From: Planctomycetaceae bacterium
GTDB taxonomy: Bacteria; Planctomycetota; Planctomycetia; Planctomycetales; Planctomycetaceae
Reading direction: 5' to 3'
DNA: 45,197 bases
NCBI GenBank assembly: GCA_021732785.1
Contig: JAKFUG010000051.1
Location: forward strand, 1-45,197
In this document: piece after piece, positions 7,648 to 14,301 of the stretch
How positions within the stretch are numbered: the first letter of the stretch is position 1
Layout of the letters: every line of letters starts with the position of its first letter
Translations under genes and position numbers: made by a program
Notes under the pieces: model-generated
Told to the model about the DNA's origin: nothing
What the model saw: only the letters and a program-made list of their open reading frames with translations
Database searches by the model: none

Positions 7648-7857
7648 GTGGCAGCAATCAGCACCGCCGCCGAAGTCGCGGCTGAATTCAAGGTGCGACC
7701 GTCGACCGTGATGTTCTGGCATCGAATCGGCCGCGTGCCGAGCGAACGCCGTCATGATGGTCGCGTGTTCTTCGATCTCGAAAAAGTCCGCGAGGCGCTT
7801 CGCTCGCGACCTAACGAATTGATGGCTACGGTGCGGGAGTCAACTTCCCATGCCTGA
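7648..7857 (+). CDS. Small MerR/HTH_17-type DNA-binding protein
   Basis: The 69-residue product is essentially a single winged HTH of the excisionase type (STAAEVAAEFKVRPSTVMFW, then HRIGRVPSERRHDGRVFFDLE). The start is GTG 7648, seven bases after GAAGGGG. Its end overlaps the next gene by eight bases, so the two are probably translated together. By family and position it could be a recombination directionality factor or a regulator of replication genes. Confidence 0.65.
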   Translation: MAAISTAAEVAAEFKVRPSTVMFWHRIGRVPSERRHDGRVFFDLEKVREALRSRPNELMATVRESTSHA

Positions 7858-8161
7858 AGCCGTTGCCGATGCTCCGGTCGACGCGAAGCCCGCGCCCCTT
7901 TCATTGAAGGCGGTGAGCGTTCCCCTCTTGGAACGGCTCACGGTCGACGACAAGGAAGCCGGTGCGCTCTTCGGCATGTCACGGAGCTGGTGGCGACGGT
8001 TGCAAGCGAAAGAAGAATGCCCGGCCCCGTGCCGGTTGGGCGGGTCGACCGTCTGGCGCGTCGCGGATCTCGTGCTCTGGTCAGAGAACGGATTCCCCAA
8101 TCGTGACGACTTCGAGCTGCTGAAGCGATCCCAGGCCCCACGATCACGAAGGACAGCGTAG
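7850..8161 (+). CDS. AlpA/excisionase-like HTH protein
   Basis: The 103-residue protein has an AlpA-like HTH in the middle: LTVDDKEAGALFGMSRSWWR, then CRLGGSTVWRVADLVLW, where the binding of a 'gr..rWr..dl..W' pattern is typical. It overlaps the previous HTH gene by eight bases and lies upstream of the replication initiator. Likely role: excisionase or transcription regulator in element 1. The gap 8162-8300 contains a hairpin and no gene. Confidence 0.65.
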   Translation: MPEAVADAPVDAKPAPLSLKAVSVPLLERLTVDDKEAGALFGMSRSWWRRLQAKEECPAPCRLGGSTVWRVADLVLWSENGFPNRDDFELLKRSQAPRSRRTA

Positions 8162-8172
8162 GAAGCGCAAAA

Positions 8173-8206
8173 GGCGTCCGCCCCCCGACCAAGAGTTGCG
8201 GACGCC
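8173..8206 (+). promoter_or_regulatory. Hairpin between the AlpA-like gene and the initiator gene
   Basis: GGCGTCCGC (8173-8181) pairs with GCGGACGCC (8198-8206) around a 16-base loop. It lies 12 bases after the upstream stop codon and 94 bases before the initiator start. It may be a terminator without a T-tract or a regulatory stem. Confidence 0.45.
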
Positions 8207-8300
8207 CTCAAAGGACTGACGGCATGAATGATAGAACGGGCGACCCACGCCGACAAGATCGCCCATCACTCACCGGCGCGATCGGCTGGGAGCGTGTGTG

Positions 8301-9425
8301 ATGAAACACTCTCCCCACCAACCCAAACTCGACTTCACTCGCGGCCAGATGCTTCACCTTCGACGGGAGATCAGTCTTCCGCCGACTCAAAAGTTTCTGT
8401 TGTGGGCACTCGATGACGCGATCCGCAACGGCACATCGTGGACGCTCTCGATCGCGGATCTGATGAAGGTCACCGGGTTCAAGGAAACCGCCACGCGCGA
8501 CGGCTTGAACTCGCTGAAAGACGCCGCCCTCATCTGGTGGAAGCTCTGCCCGGACGGCCGAAGAGAATACTTCATCACCTGGCAGAACATTGAGGAAGCC
8601 GTCGACGCACAAACCCCCGCTCAGCGAGAAGAGGACACCGCGGCCGACGAGGTTGAAGCCGAGCCCGTCGCCCAGGTCTTGAGTCCGGCAAGCGGACCGG
8701 CAGTCCGCCAAACGGACCATGAGTCCGCCTGCCGGACCGAGAGTCCGTTAAACGGACCGACGGTCCGCCAAACGGACTCCTCTATAAGGAAGATCGAGCA
8801 TTTAACCGAACCTCTTATCGAACCATCATCGCCATCATCCGCGCGCCAGCTCGAAGCGATCGACGAGACGATGGTGGTGATGGTCGGAGAGACGGGCATC
8901 CGGAGACCCGAGGAAGCCGTGAGGAAGGCGATCGCCAACGGCATGGCCCGCGCCCAGCTCGCCGCGGTGATCGATCACTACAACGCATTTCCCGGCCGCT
9001 GGCTGCCTGGCGTGTTGTTCGATCGGTTGACTCGCGCCGGCGCTTGGCGATTGCCGGCCGCTGAGGGTTGGTTCGGAGACTCACCTGAGTGGACCGCTCG
9101 CAAGCCACGGGAACCGAATGAGAACAATCGGCCGCAGTCACCAGACGAGCGCGTGGTCGCCTCATTGAACCTCGAAGGCATCCACGGCGCGGCGCTCGAT
9201 GAACTCACTCCCGAGCAGCTTCTCGAACTCGCCAGCACATCACCCCGGCGGTTCTCCCGACGAGATCTCGAAAGCATGAAGGTCGTTCGCCCCAATCATC
9301 CCGACTTTCGTGCTCAGTTCCTCTTGGCACTCGATGATCGGCTGATGGGGAAAGTCCCCCCACTTGGAACGCCGCCGCCGGCCGCGAGCAGCTCCGGCCC
9401 GAACGTCGAACCCGCCGCGCCGTGA
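8301..9425 (+). CDS. Lambda-O-like replication initiator of element 1, origin embedded in the gene
   Basis: The 374-residue protein has an N-terminal winged-helix region (about 10-95: WTLSIADLMKVTGFKETATR, then LNSLKDAALIWWK), a low-complexity linker (about 110-190), and a C-terminal domain shared with the element 2 initiator (MVVMVGETGI, then AVIDHYNAFPGRWLPGVLFD and RLTRAGAW). The linker DNA is an array of five 20-bp iterons followed by an A/T-rich stretch. This arrangement matches phage O-type initiators, which bind iterons in their own gene and load the helicase. The start is ATG 8301 (or GTG 8298) after GGGAG. The assignment rests on architecture, not on a strong family match. Confidence 0.65.
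   Translation: MKHSPHQPKLDFTRGQMLHLRREISLPPTQKFLLWALDDAIRNGTSWTLSIADLMKVTGFKETATRDGLNSLKDAALIWWKLCPDGRREYFITWQNIEEAVDAQTPAQREEDTAADEVEAEPVAQVLSPASGPAVRQTDHESACRTESPLNGPTVRQTDSSIRKIEHLTEPLIEPSSPSSARQLEAIDETMVVMVGETGIRRPEEAVRKAIANGMARAQLAAVIDHYNAFPGRWLPGVLFDRLTRAGAWRLPAAEGWFGDSPEWTARKPREPNENNRPQSPDERVVASLNLEGIHGAALDELTPEQLLELASTSPRRFSRRDLESMKVVRPNHPDFRAQFLLALDDRLMGKVPPLGTPPPAASSSGPNVEPAAP
8681..8778 (+). repeat. Five 20-bp palindromic iterons: putative origin of element 1
   Basis: Inverted pairs GTCCG-N5-CGGAC recur with an exact 20-bp period: the AGTCCG (or GGTCCG) steps start at 8682, 8702, 8722, 8742 and 8762. Twenty is not a multiple of three, so successive units are read in different frames; the repeat is therefore maintained at DNA level and not as a protein repeat. 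A less G/C-rich stretch follows (about 8779-8820, with CTCTATAAGG and ACCTCTTATC), a possible unwinding element. Confidence 0.75.
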
Positions 9426-9485
9426 TCCGGCCGGCATGTTGTGTTACCATCCGTTTGCCTTTGCCCGCTGGTGGGGTTGATCGAC

Positions 9486-9521
9486 CTGAGAACCGATCAG
9501 CCCTGCCGGCGGGGTTCTCAG
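9486..9521 (+). promoter_or_regulatory. Leader hairpin before the element 1 integrase
   Basis: CTGAGAACC (9486-9494) pairs perfectly with GGTTCTCAG (9513-9521), with an inner CCC/GGG possible. It ends nine bases before ATG 9531 and three bases before the AAGG ribosome site, so it is well placed to control integrase translation. Confidence 0.5.
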
Positions 9522-9530
9522 CAAGGTTCA

Positions 9531-11081
9531 ATGTCCATGTCCCGCATTCATCGCCCCAGCATTACCCGCTACGTCGACGCCAACGGCCGCCGTTGCACCA
9601 AGAGCACGCCCGGCGCTCGGAAGATCTCCGAGAAGTCGAAAACCTATTGGGGCGTGTATCGCGACGCCGAGGGGATCGAACGGTGGGTTGCTCTCTCGAC
9701 CGACAAGACCGCCGCGCAGGCGATGCTCGCCGACAAGGTCAAAGCCGCGTTGAACACTGAGGCCGGTTTGCGATCGCGGTTCGATGACCACCTGGCGAAG
9801 CCTTTGAAGAAACATCTGGCCGACTACCGCAAGGTGCAAGAGGCCCGGAAACGATCGCCGGTCCATATCGACAACTCGATCCGGTGGACCGAGGAAGCCT
9901 TGAACGGCTGTCGCATCGTGTGGTGGCGCGATCTGTCTGTCTCATCGGTCGAGATGTGGCTCAGCGGAGAGATTGCCGCCGATCGCGGGTTGGCGACGCT
10001 GAACCACGTCATTGAATCGATCAAGGCGTTCCTCAATTGGCTGGTCGCGGATGGCCGCGCTCCCTCGAACCCGTTGCAAGGGTTGGGCAAGTACAACGCC
10101 GACACGGACCGTCGCCGCGTGCGGCGTGCTCTCACTACGGATGAGCTGTCGCGGTTGTTCGATGTCACGGTGAAGAGTTCCACGATCGTGAGCGGCTTCG
10201 ACGGACCGACGCGCGAGATCCTCTACCGAGCGGCCGCCTATACCGGGCTCCGTGCGAGTGAGCTGGCCAGTCTCACGGAAGGATCCTTCGACTTCGCAGG
10301 GGGCACGGTTTCGATTTCGGCGAAATCAACCAAGAACCGGAAGACGGCGGATCTGCCGTTGCACGTCGATTTCGCGGCCCGGTTGCAAGCCTGGCTCGAA
10401 GCCCGCCGCCGAGCGGCCCCGACGCTCACCCTGAAGCCCGCTACGGCGAAGCTGTGGCCCGGTGGATGGGCCGAGAAGCGGCGAGGGGCGTCGATGCTCC
10501 GGATGGATCTGGAAGCGGCGGGAATCGCTCATGCGGGCGACGACGGCGAGCGGGTGGACTTCCACGCCCTGCGGACGACGTTCGTCACCCAGCTCGCACG
10601 GGCGGGGGTCTCACTGGTGGACGCCCAGAAGCTGGCTCGGCACTCGACGCCGCAACTGACCGCCAAGAGCTACACGAAGCTCACCCTGCATGACCTGGCT
10701 GGCTCGGTCTCGAAACTGCCGAACGCCGAGGCGAAGGCGGCCGCCAAGACCGGGACGGATGACAAACCTGTCACCCCGGCTGCGGATTTGGTTGCACGTT
10801 TGGTTGCACGTCCCCCAGCTACAGATTGCCACAACTCTGGACAATCGGCCGAAACGGCAGACGGGAAAAAGAAACAGGCTGGCGACCGTAAGTTACAGTC
10901 GCCAGCCATGTTAAGTCGATCCGAACCGGAATGCCCAAGACAGGATTTGAACCTGCACGAGTGTTACCTCACTAGGCCCTCAACCAAGAACGCTAATAAG
11001 ACGTTTCAGCAGAATTCCCATAAAAACAAGGCTTATTCCTTCTGCATGACTCTCACGAATCCTCTCACACAATCAACGTAA
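9531..11081 (+). CDS. Tyrosine integrase of element 1, reading through the att site
   Basis: The 516-residue protein has an Arm/N-terminal region, a core-binding domain (about 85-185) and a catalytic domain with R241 (TGLRASE), K268, H345 and R348 (HALRTT), H371 (ARHST) and Y381 (KSYTKL). About 60 residues after the catalytic end, the frame runs through the 55-bp att repeat (residues about 467-485: CPRQDLNLHECYLTRPST) and stops 96 bases inside element 2. The C-terminal tail therefore depends on which DNA lies beyond the att site and would change on excision. ATG 9531 is chosen for AAGG seven bases upstream; ATG 9441 lacks support. Confidence 0.9.
   Translation: MSMSRIHRPSITRYVDANGRRCTKSTPGARKISEKSKTYWGVYRDAEGIERWVALSTDKTAAQAMLADKVKAALNTEAGLRSRFDDHLAKPLKKHLADYRKVQEARKRSPVHIDNSIRWTEEALNGCRIVWWRDLSVSSVEMWLSGEIAADRGLATLNHVIESIKAFLNWLVADGRAPSNPLQGLGKYNADTDRRRVRRALTTDELSRLFDVTVKSSTIVSGFDGPTREILYRAAAYTGLRASELASLTEGSFDFAGGTVSISAKSTKNRKTADLPLHVDFAARLQAWLEARRRAAPTLTLKPATAKLWPGGWAEKRRGASMLRMDLEAAGIAHAGDDGERVDFHALRTTFVTQLARAGVSLVDAQKLARHSTPQLTAKSYTKLTLHDLAGSVSKLPNAEAKAAAKTGTDDKPVTPAADLVARLVARPPATDCHNSGQSAETADGKKKQAGDRKLQSPAMLSRSEPECPRQDLNLHECYLTRPSTKNANKTFQQNSHKNKAYSFCMTLTNPLTQST
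10313..10327. repeat. Third copy of palindrome GATTTCG-N-CGAAATC
   Basis: GATTTCG-G-CGAAATC lies within the integrase coding sequence (codons for SISAKS). It matches the copies at 2026-2040 and 6181-6195 at all 14 palindromic positions. Confidence 0.55.
10931..10985. repeat. att site between elements 1 and 2 (55-bp direct repeat of tRNA-Leu 3' half)
   Basis: This 55-bp sequence is identical to 23673-23727, which covers the anticodon, variable arm, T arm and 3' end of the tRNA-Leu gene. The flanking bases differ immediately on both sides. It is therefore the distal att of element 2 and the proximal att of element 1. No complete tRNA is present here because the 5' half is missing. Confidence 0.92.
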
Positions 11082-11101
11082 ATGTCGATAATCGATGGTT
11101 T

Positions 11102-11150
11102 TGTCAGTACGTCAGTAGGCTCCATTCGCACTAGGTTTTACGACTAGTGC
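11102..11150. promoter_or_regulatory. Putative integrase arm-type sites at the left end of element 2
   Basis: TGTCAGTACG followed by an overlapping GTCAGTA occurs at 11102-11117. TGTCAGTACG recurs at 23586-23595 beside the other att. A further inverted pair, GCACTAG (11128-11134) with CTAGTGC (11144-11150), follows. I read these as binding sites for integrase or excisionase. The rest of 10986-11405 outside the integrase tail shows no convincing gene. Confidence 0.45.
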
Positions 11151-11405
11151 CGGATGATTTCTGACCAATCGACGGGCCGTCCGCGCTCGTTGCGATGCAC
11201 GAAAGAGAACGCCACCGGTCGCGGACTGATTTCAGCGGAGACGGTTTCGAACCCGCTCCGCACCCGTAGCGATCATGATGCCGTCGCCATTACGTCTTCG
11301 CAACTGATGGTCGGAGAGCAAAACGACAAACTCACGTATCGCTGCATCGTGATTTCTGGCAGGCTGTGGGATGGTTTTGAATCCGTTACTTTCGTGGAGA
11401 CGTCA

Positions 11406-11594
11406 ATGTCTGAAACAACATCCCCACCGCCATCAACACGGCTGGTAACGTGCGATTGCGTCCTGTTGCGCGGCGCGATGGATCCGGGCGACTTCAACGC
11501 CCCCAAACCGGGTGAAAGCCTGACTGATAAGAATTGTCCGCATTGCGGCGGATCTGGCATGCGGCAAGAAGAAATTCTGCGATCGCACCCCTGA
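11406..11594 (+). CDS. Small Cys-containing protein, possible zinc knuckle
   Basis: The 62-residue product has CDC near residue 18 and CPHCGGSG near residue 44, a DnaJ-like CxxCxGxG half-motif that suggests zinc binding. ATG 11406 has GGAG six bases upstream. An in-frame ATG at 11154 would add 84 residues of unlikely composition. It converges with the minus-strand operon that ends at 11672. Function unknown. Confidence 0.5.
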   Translation: MSETTSPPPSTRLVTCDCVLLRGAMDPGDFNAPKPGESLTDKNCPHCGGSGMRQEEILRSHP

Positions 11595-11603
11595 TGAAAA
11601 CGA

Positions 11604-11639
11604 AACACGCCCCTCGGCCACCATGCCGCGGGGCGTGTT
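11604..11639. terminator. Terminator hairpin between convergent genes
   Basis: AACACGCCCC (11604-11613) pairs with GGGGCGTGTT (11630-11639). On the minus strand the stem is followed by a T-rich run (CGTTTTCATC), so it suits the end of the minus-strand operon; it may also stop plus-strand transcripts. A perfect 18-bp palindrome (TTGTTTCGT and its complement) sits at 11654-11671, touching the operon's last stop codon. Confidence 0.6.
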
Positions 11640-11671
11640 CATCACTCTGCGGCTTGTTTCGTACGAAACAA

Positions 11672-11872
11672 TCACGCGGGCATCGGTAACGGTTGCTGCC
11701 GTTCCTCGGTGAACTTGCGGCGGATGATTTGCAGCCGGTCGGCGGGCATGGGTCCGCGGTGCGGGCGCGATGTTTCGACGAACGACTGCGCTTCGTTCTC
11801 ACTGAAGAATCGGCCGATGGTGTCGCCGTTGGCGGTCACCACGAACCAGATATCCACGTCGGGCAATTTCAT
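11672..11872 (-). CDS. Small hypothetical protein, last gene of the overlapping operon
   Basis: The 66-residue product begins MKLPDVDIWFVVTANGDTIG, with a strand-turn-strand pattern followed by FFSENEAQSFV and a basic tail. Its ATG overlaps the TGA of the HNH gene in an ATGA. No family recognised. Confidence 0.55.
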   Translation of the reverse strand: MKLPDVDIWFVVTANGDTIGRFFSENEAQSFVETSRPHRGPMPADRLQIIRRKFTEERQQPLPMPA

Positions 11873-12324
11873 GATGGGTCTCCGTTCGGAATGAAGGTGA
11901 TGAATCGAGGCGGCTGCCGTTCGTCGGGTTCGTCGATCCACTCACCGAGCATCCGCAGATACGCGGCTTCGAGTCGATCAGCTTTGGCCCGGATTTCGGC
12001 CACCCAATCGGGAATGTGCCGTGAGGAACGTTCGCTGTTGCACGCCGTACAGGCAAGGAACAGATTCCACGGCTGATGATCGCCCCCCTTCGATTGCGGG
12101 ATGGCGTGCTCTAACGTCGCGGTTTCCTGCGTGAGCGTCTTCCCGCAGTAGATGCACTGCGGATCACGTTCCACCATGCGGCGACGGTAAAACTTCTTCC
12201 CGGCGTTCGTAAATCGCAGCGGCAGAACGTCCGCGGTCTCGTTCTCCAGTTCGTGTTGAACGACGGGTGATGTGATTTCCGGGAAATCACGTTCGTCGAA
12301 TCGGAGTGGTAAGGCGGTCAACAT
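11869..12324 (-). CDS. HNH endonuclease
   Basis: The 151-residue protein carries a complete HNH core: CIYCGK, then TLEHAIPQSKGG, WNLFLACTACNSERSS. The two Cys pairs would bind zinc and the EH..P and N positions form the active site, as in McrA/HNH nucleases. GAGG lies seven bases before ATG 12324, and the gene overlaps the upstream gene by seven bases. In satellites and phages, HNH proteins near packaging genes can assist DNA cleavage, but here the neighbours are small zinc-finger proteins. Confidence 0.8.
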   Translation of the reverse strand: MLTALPLRFDERDFPEITSPVVQHELENETADVLPLRFTNAGKKFYRRRMVERDPQCIYCGKTLTQETATLEHAIPQSKGGDHQPWNLFLACTACNSERSSRHIPDWVAEIRAKADRLEAAYLRMLGEWIDEPDERQPPRFITFIPNGDPS

Positions 12325-12587
12325 TGGACGGCCTCGCTTTCCACCTGTGCGAGACTTGCACGAGAAACGCAAGCCGGACAGTACAGCAGATCACTTGGGG
12401 AATGAAGACAGGCGTAGTTGGCTGCGGTGTGATCGCCGTCCTGAAGGCGACAACCGCAGCCCGCACAGTCTTCTTGCAGCAACAGGAGTTCTGAACGTCG
12501 ATTCTGTTTGATGCGGGACGCCGTGCGGTAGGCTTCTTTCGTCGCGAACCAGCGTTCATACGATCGGAGGCGGGATCGGAGACTCAT
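12318..12587 (-). CDS. Small Cys-rich zinc-finger protein
   Basis: The 89-residue protein has CAGCGCRL and, 22 residues later, CPACVS, giving a four-Cys zinc site, with a basic helical N-terminus. Its ATG overlaps the upstream gene's stop in ATGA, and its own end overlaps the HNH start. Unknown function, probably nucleic-acid binding. Confidence 0.6.
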   Translation of the reverse strand: MSLRSRLRSYERWFATKEAYRTASRIKQNRRSELLLLQEDCAGCGCRLQDGDHTAANYACLHSPSDLLYCPACVSRASLAQVESEAVQC

Positions 12588-12853
12588 TGAGGCACCCGCC
12601 CTTCCACCACGGCAAGGGCATGCACGATGCGCGGGCAGCGTTGGCAACTGAGGCGACCGCAGACCAAAGAGGCATAGTCCGGTCGATTCGGGAGCATCAT
12701 CTGCAATCGTCGACCGCAGTTGTCACAGTGTGGATTGATCGCGATGAGATCAGCGCGAAGGCGGTTGCGTTCCAAAGTGCGGACATCGGTTGCCGGTGTC
12801 CGCTTCCGGCCGATCTGACGTTGTGGGGCTTGATGGGGAGTGGCTTGGATCAT
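12584..12853 (-). CDS. Small zinc-finger protein
   Basis: The 89-residue product has CDNCGRRLQ and CGRLSCQRCPR, again a four-Cys zinc arrangement, after a basic region (RKRTPATDVRTLERNRLRAD). It is linked to both neighbours by ATGA overlaps. It resembles the 12318-12587 product in plan, so the two may have arisen by duplication. Confidence 0.6.
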   Translation of the reverse strand: MIQATPHQAPQRQIGRKRTPATDVRTLERNRLRADLIAINPHCDNCGRRLQMMLPNRPDYASLVCGRLSCQRCPRIVHALAVVEGRVPQ

Positions 12854-13251
12854 TCGGCACCTCGCAATCCGCACCGGTAAACCGGCGGCGTCCACGCAGA
12901 CACCTTTTGCCGCGTGTTGAATACTACCCGGTGCCCTTCGCCCAACGTGGGAAGCATCGCGGCCCGATACCGATGTTCGACGTCCGACCATCCAGCCCGA
13001 ATCGCTGCACATTCGGCAGCGATGGTCTCGGGTGAGGGAAGATACGTCCCCGGCTCGTCCTCAAGTTGCCACATGCCACTCAGGGCCGCTTTGTGGTGTT
13101 TTTCTTGACCGGACAGCCGATGCTTCCTCGGCTTCACGTCGTTCGGGGGTGGCGAGATGTTATTGGCGGATGGAGGATGGTCCGCATGATGATCCGTCCC
13201 GGTTTGACGTACCGATCGCCTCGGGTTCGCGATAGAATGTCGCGCAGCCAT
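12850..13251 (-). CDS. Hypothetical protein, first gene of the overlapping operon
   Basis: The 133-residue product has a basic, Pro/Asn-rich N-terminus and a helical C-terminal half (SPETIAAECAAIRAGWSDVE, then HRYRAAM) with an HTH-like look. ATG 13251 follows GAGGG at about ten bases. The C-terminus resembles the DNA-binding end of phage regulators, but no family is certain. It heads a run of five genes (13251 to 11672) with 4- to 7-base overlaps. Confidence 0.5.
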   Translation of the reverse strand: MAARHSIANPRRSVRQTGTDHHADHPPSANNISPPPNDVKPRKHRLSGQEKHHKAALSGMWQLEDEPGTYLPSPETIAAECAAIRAGWSDVEHRYRAAMLPTLGEGHRVVFNTRQKVSAWTPPVYRCGLRGAE

Positions 13252-13326
13252 AGTCTCTGCCCTCAGAAGTGGGACTCGTGGCAAGAACGGCTGAGGCGGT
13301 ACCAACGCTTCAGCCGTTCGTCATTT

Positions 13327-13399
13327 CAGGGTTGAACATCAACCCTGCCGATAGAATAATGTCCGCACACAACATGAATGTCAATGTGTCCGCACACAA
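13327..13399. promoter_or_regulatory. Putative operator region for the RHH gene: palindrome plus two direct repeats
   Basis: CAGGGTTGA-ACA-TCAACCCTG forms a perfect 9-3-9 palindrome at 13327-13347. GTCCGCACACAA then occurs at 13361-13372 and 13388-13399, 27 bp apart. The second repeat ends 14 bases before ATG 13414 of an RHH-type protein. Paired short repeats directly before an RHH gene suggest autoregulation; they also sit between divergent operons. Confidence 0.5.
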
Positions 13400-13413
13400 T
13401 TCTAAGGGAATCC

Positions 13414-13641
13414 ATGTCTCCAGCCGGTCGACCTCCAATTTCTGATACCCGAAAACACGATCGTCTGATGATCCGGTTGACGGAATCGGAAAAGTCGATG
13501 TTCGATGCCGCGGCTGCGATTGCAGGCAAACCGACTTCGACTTGGGCACGGGACGAATTACTCCGGCTTGCAGAGGAAGCGGCGGTCGCGAAGCCAGCGA
13601 CAAAAAAAGCACCCCCGGTAAAGAAGAAACCGGCGAATTAA
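13414..13641 (+). CDS. Ribbon-helix-helix (CopG/Arc-like) protein with Lys-rich tail
   Basis: The 75-residue product shows an RHH pattern: a strand (DRLMIRLTESEKSMF), two helices (DAAAAIAGKPTSTWARDELL), then a Lys/Ala/Pro tail (KPATKKAPPVKKKP). Such proteins are dimeric repressors or antitoxin-like regulators. AAGGG lies just upstream of the ATG. It is transcribed away from the HNH operon, so it may control both directions. Confidence 0.6.
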   Translation: MSPAGRPPISDTRKHDRLMIRLTESEKSMFDAAAAIAGKPTSTWARDELLRLAEEAAVAKPATKKAPPVKKKPAN

Positions 13642-13905
13642 TGCTGGCACCCCATGATCAGTTTTCCACTTCGTCACAGCCCTATAAAGTGGCGATCCGC
13701 TAATTCCACCGGCCGACGCTTCAAGAGCCCTGCTGGGACTTACCGGCGGTAGCAGCCGAGTTGTCTCACCAATCTGTAAGACAAAACACGCGAAAACAGC
13801 GATAACCGCCCATCTGAGTTGCGATTGTTTTTTCAATCACTCAATCGCTTTGTAACGCCTTCCTTAAAAAGCGCGTAATTTTTCATACGAATCTTCTGTA
13901 CTTTT

Positions 13906-14010
13906 ATGCCGATAGGGCATACTATCTGTGGAGAAGACGCACGCGGGAGACTATGGGCGGAAGCCCAGTGTGCGTCTGACTTATTGTTGCGCGGCAGAAA
14001 ATGCCGCTGG
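13906..14010 (+). promoter_or_regulatory. Structured 5' leader of the four-gene cassette
   Basis: Three stems can be drawn in the last 120 bases before the cassette: ATGCC/GGGCAT (about 13906-13920); AGACGCAC (13935-13942) with GTGCGTCT (13970-13977) enclosing GGGC-GGAA-GCCC with a GNRA-type loop; and GCGGCA-GAAAA-TGCCGC (13991-14007). The last ends just before the AAGG ribosome site at 14011. I match it to no known riboswitch class. The region 13642-13905 is A/T-richer and holds no convincing gene. Confidence 0.45.
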
Positions 14011-14022
14011 AAGGTACTACCC

Positions 14023-14301
14023 ATGAGCGGTCGTCGCGTCACCGTCGATTTGAGTTCCATGGCCAGCCAAGAAGTCGAGCGGCTTCAGGAAATGACGGAC
14101 ATGTCGACTTCGGATCTGTTTCGGTTTGCCCTCACACTGATGCGGATCTACGTAGATTCTCGCGCTGACGGAAAGGAATTTCGGATCGTTGACCAGCGTG
14201 ATCCGATGGACCAAACCCGTCTGGAATTGCCCGTCACAGTTCGGAAGCTGGCTCCACAGTTGCCCTCGAAGGAGGGCAAGAAGAAGAAAGTGACTGCATG
14301 A
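14023..14301 (+). CDS. Small regulator-like protein heading the cassette
   Basis: The 92-residue product starts MSGRRVTVDLSSMASQEVER, a strand then helix that resembles a ribbon-helix-helix fold (TVDLSS..VERLQEMTDMSTSDLFRFALTLMR), followed by an extended region and a Lys-rich C-terminus. ATG 14023 has AAGG eight bases upstream. It overlaps the next gene by ATGA. It may act as the cassette's repressor or antitoxin-like partner. Confidence 0.55.
   Translation: MSGRRVTVDLSSMASQEVERLQEMTDMSTSDLFRFALTLMRIYVDSRADGKEFRIVDQRDPMDQTRLELPVTVRKLAPQLPSKEGKKKKVTA

Larger units (their letters stand above)
1..10985. mobile_element. Element 1: integrated satellite-like element, left end outside the window
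   Basis: The segment left of the att copy at 10931-10985 is rich in mobile-element genes: HNH endonuclease, zinc-ribbon proteins, several HTH proteins, a replication initiator with embedded iterons, and three tyrosine recombinases. The recombinase at 9531-11081 abuts the att copy, as expected for an element integrated at that tRNA-derived site. No second att copy is visible further left, so the far boundary is outside the window or has diverged. No terminase, portal, tail or lysis genes are seen, which argues for a satellite or small integrative element rather than a full prophage. The recombinase pair at 3965-6159 could mark a nested or older element. Confidence 0.7.

Noticed and set aside
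8681-8778. Possible CRISPR array at the iterons
   Set aside because: The repeats have a 20-bp period with only about five variable bases between arms and lie inside an open coding frame; there is no repeat/spacer pattern of CRISPR size and no cas gene.
10931-10985. A second tRNA-Leu gene at the internal att
   Set aside because: Only the 3' half is present; the acceptor 5' strand and D arm are absent, so it is an att copy and not a gene.
13558-13836. Minus-strand frame with a hydrophobic start (92 codons)
   Set aside because: It overlaps the RHH gene antisense and has no ribosome site or recognisable motif.
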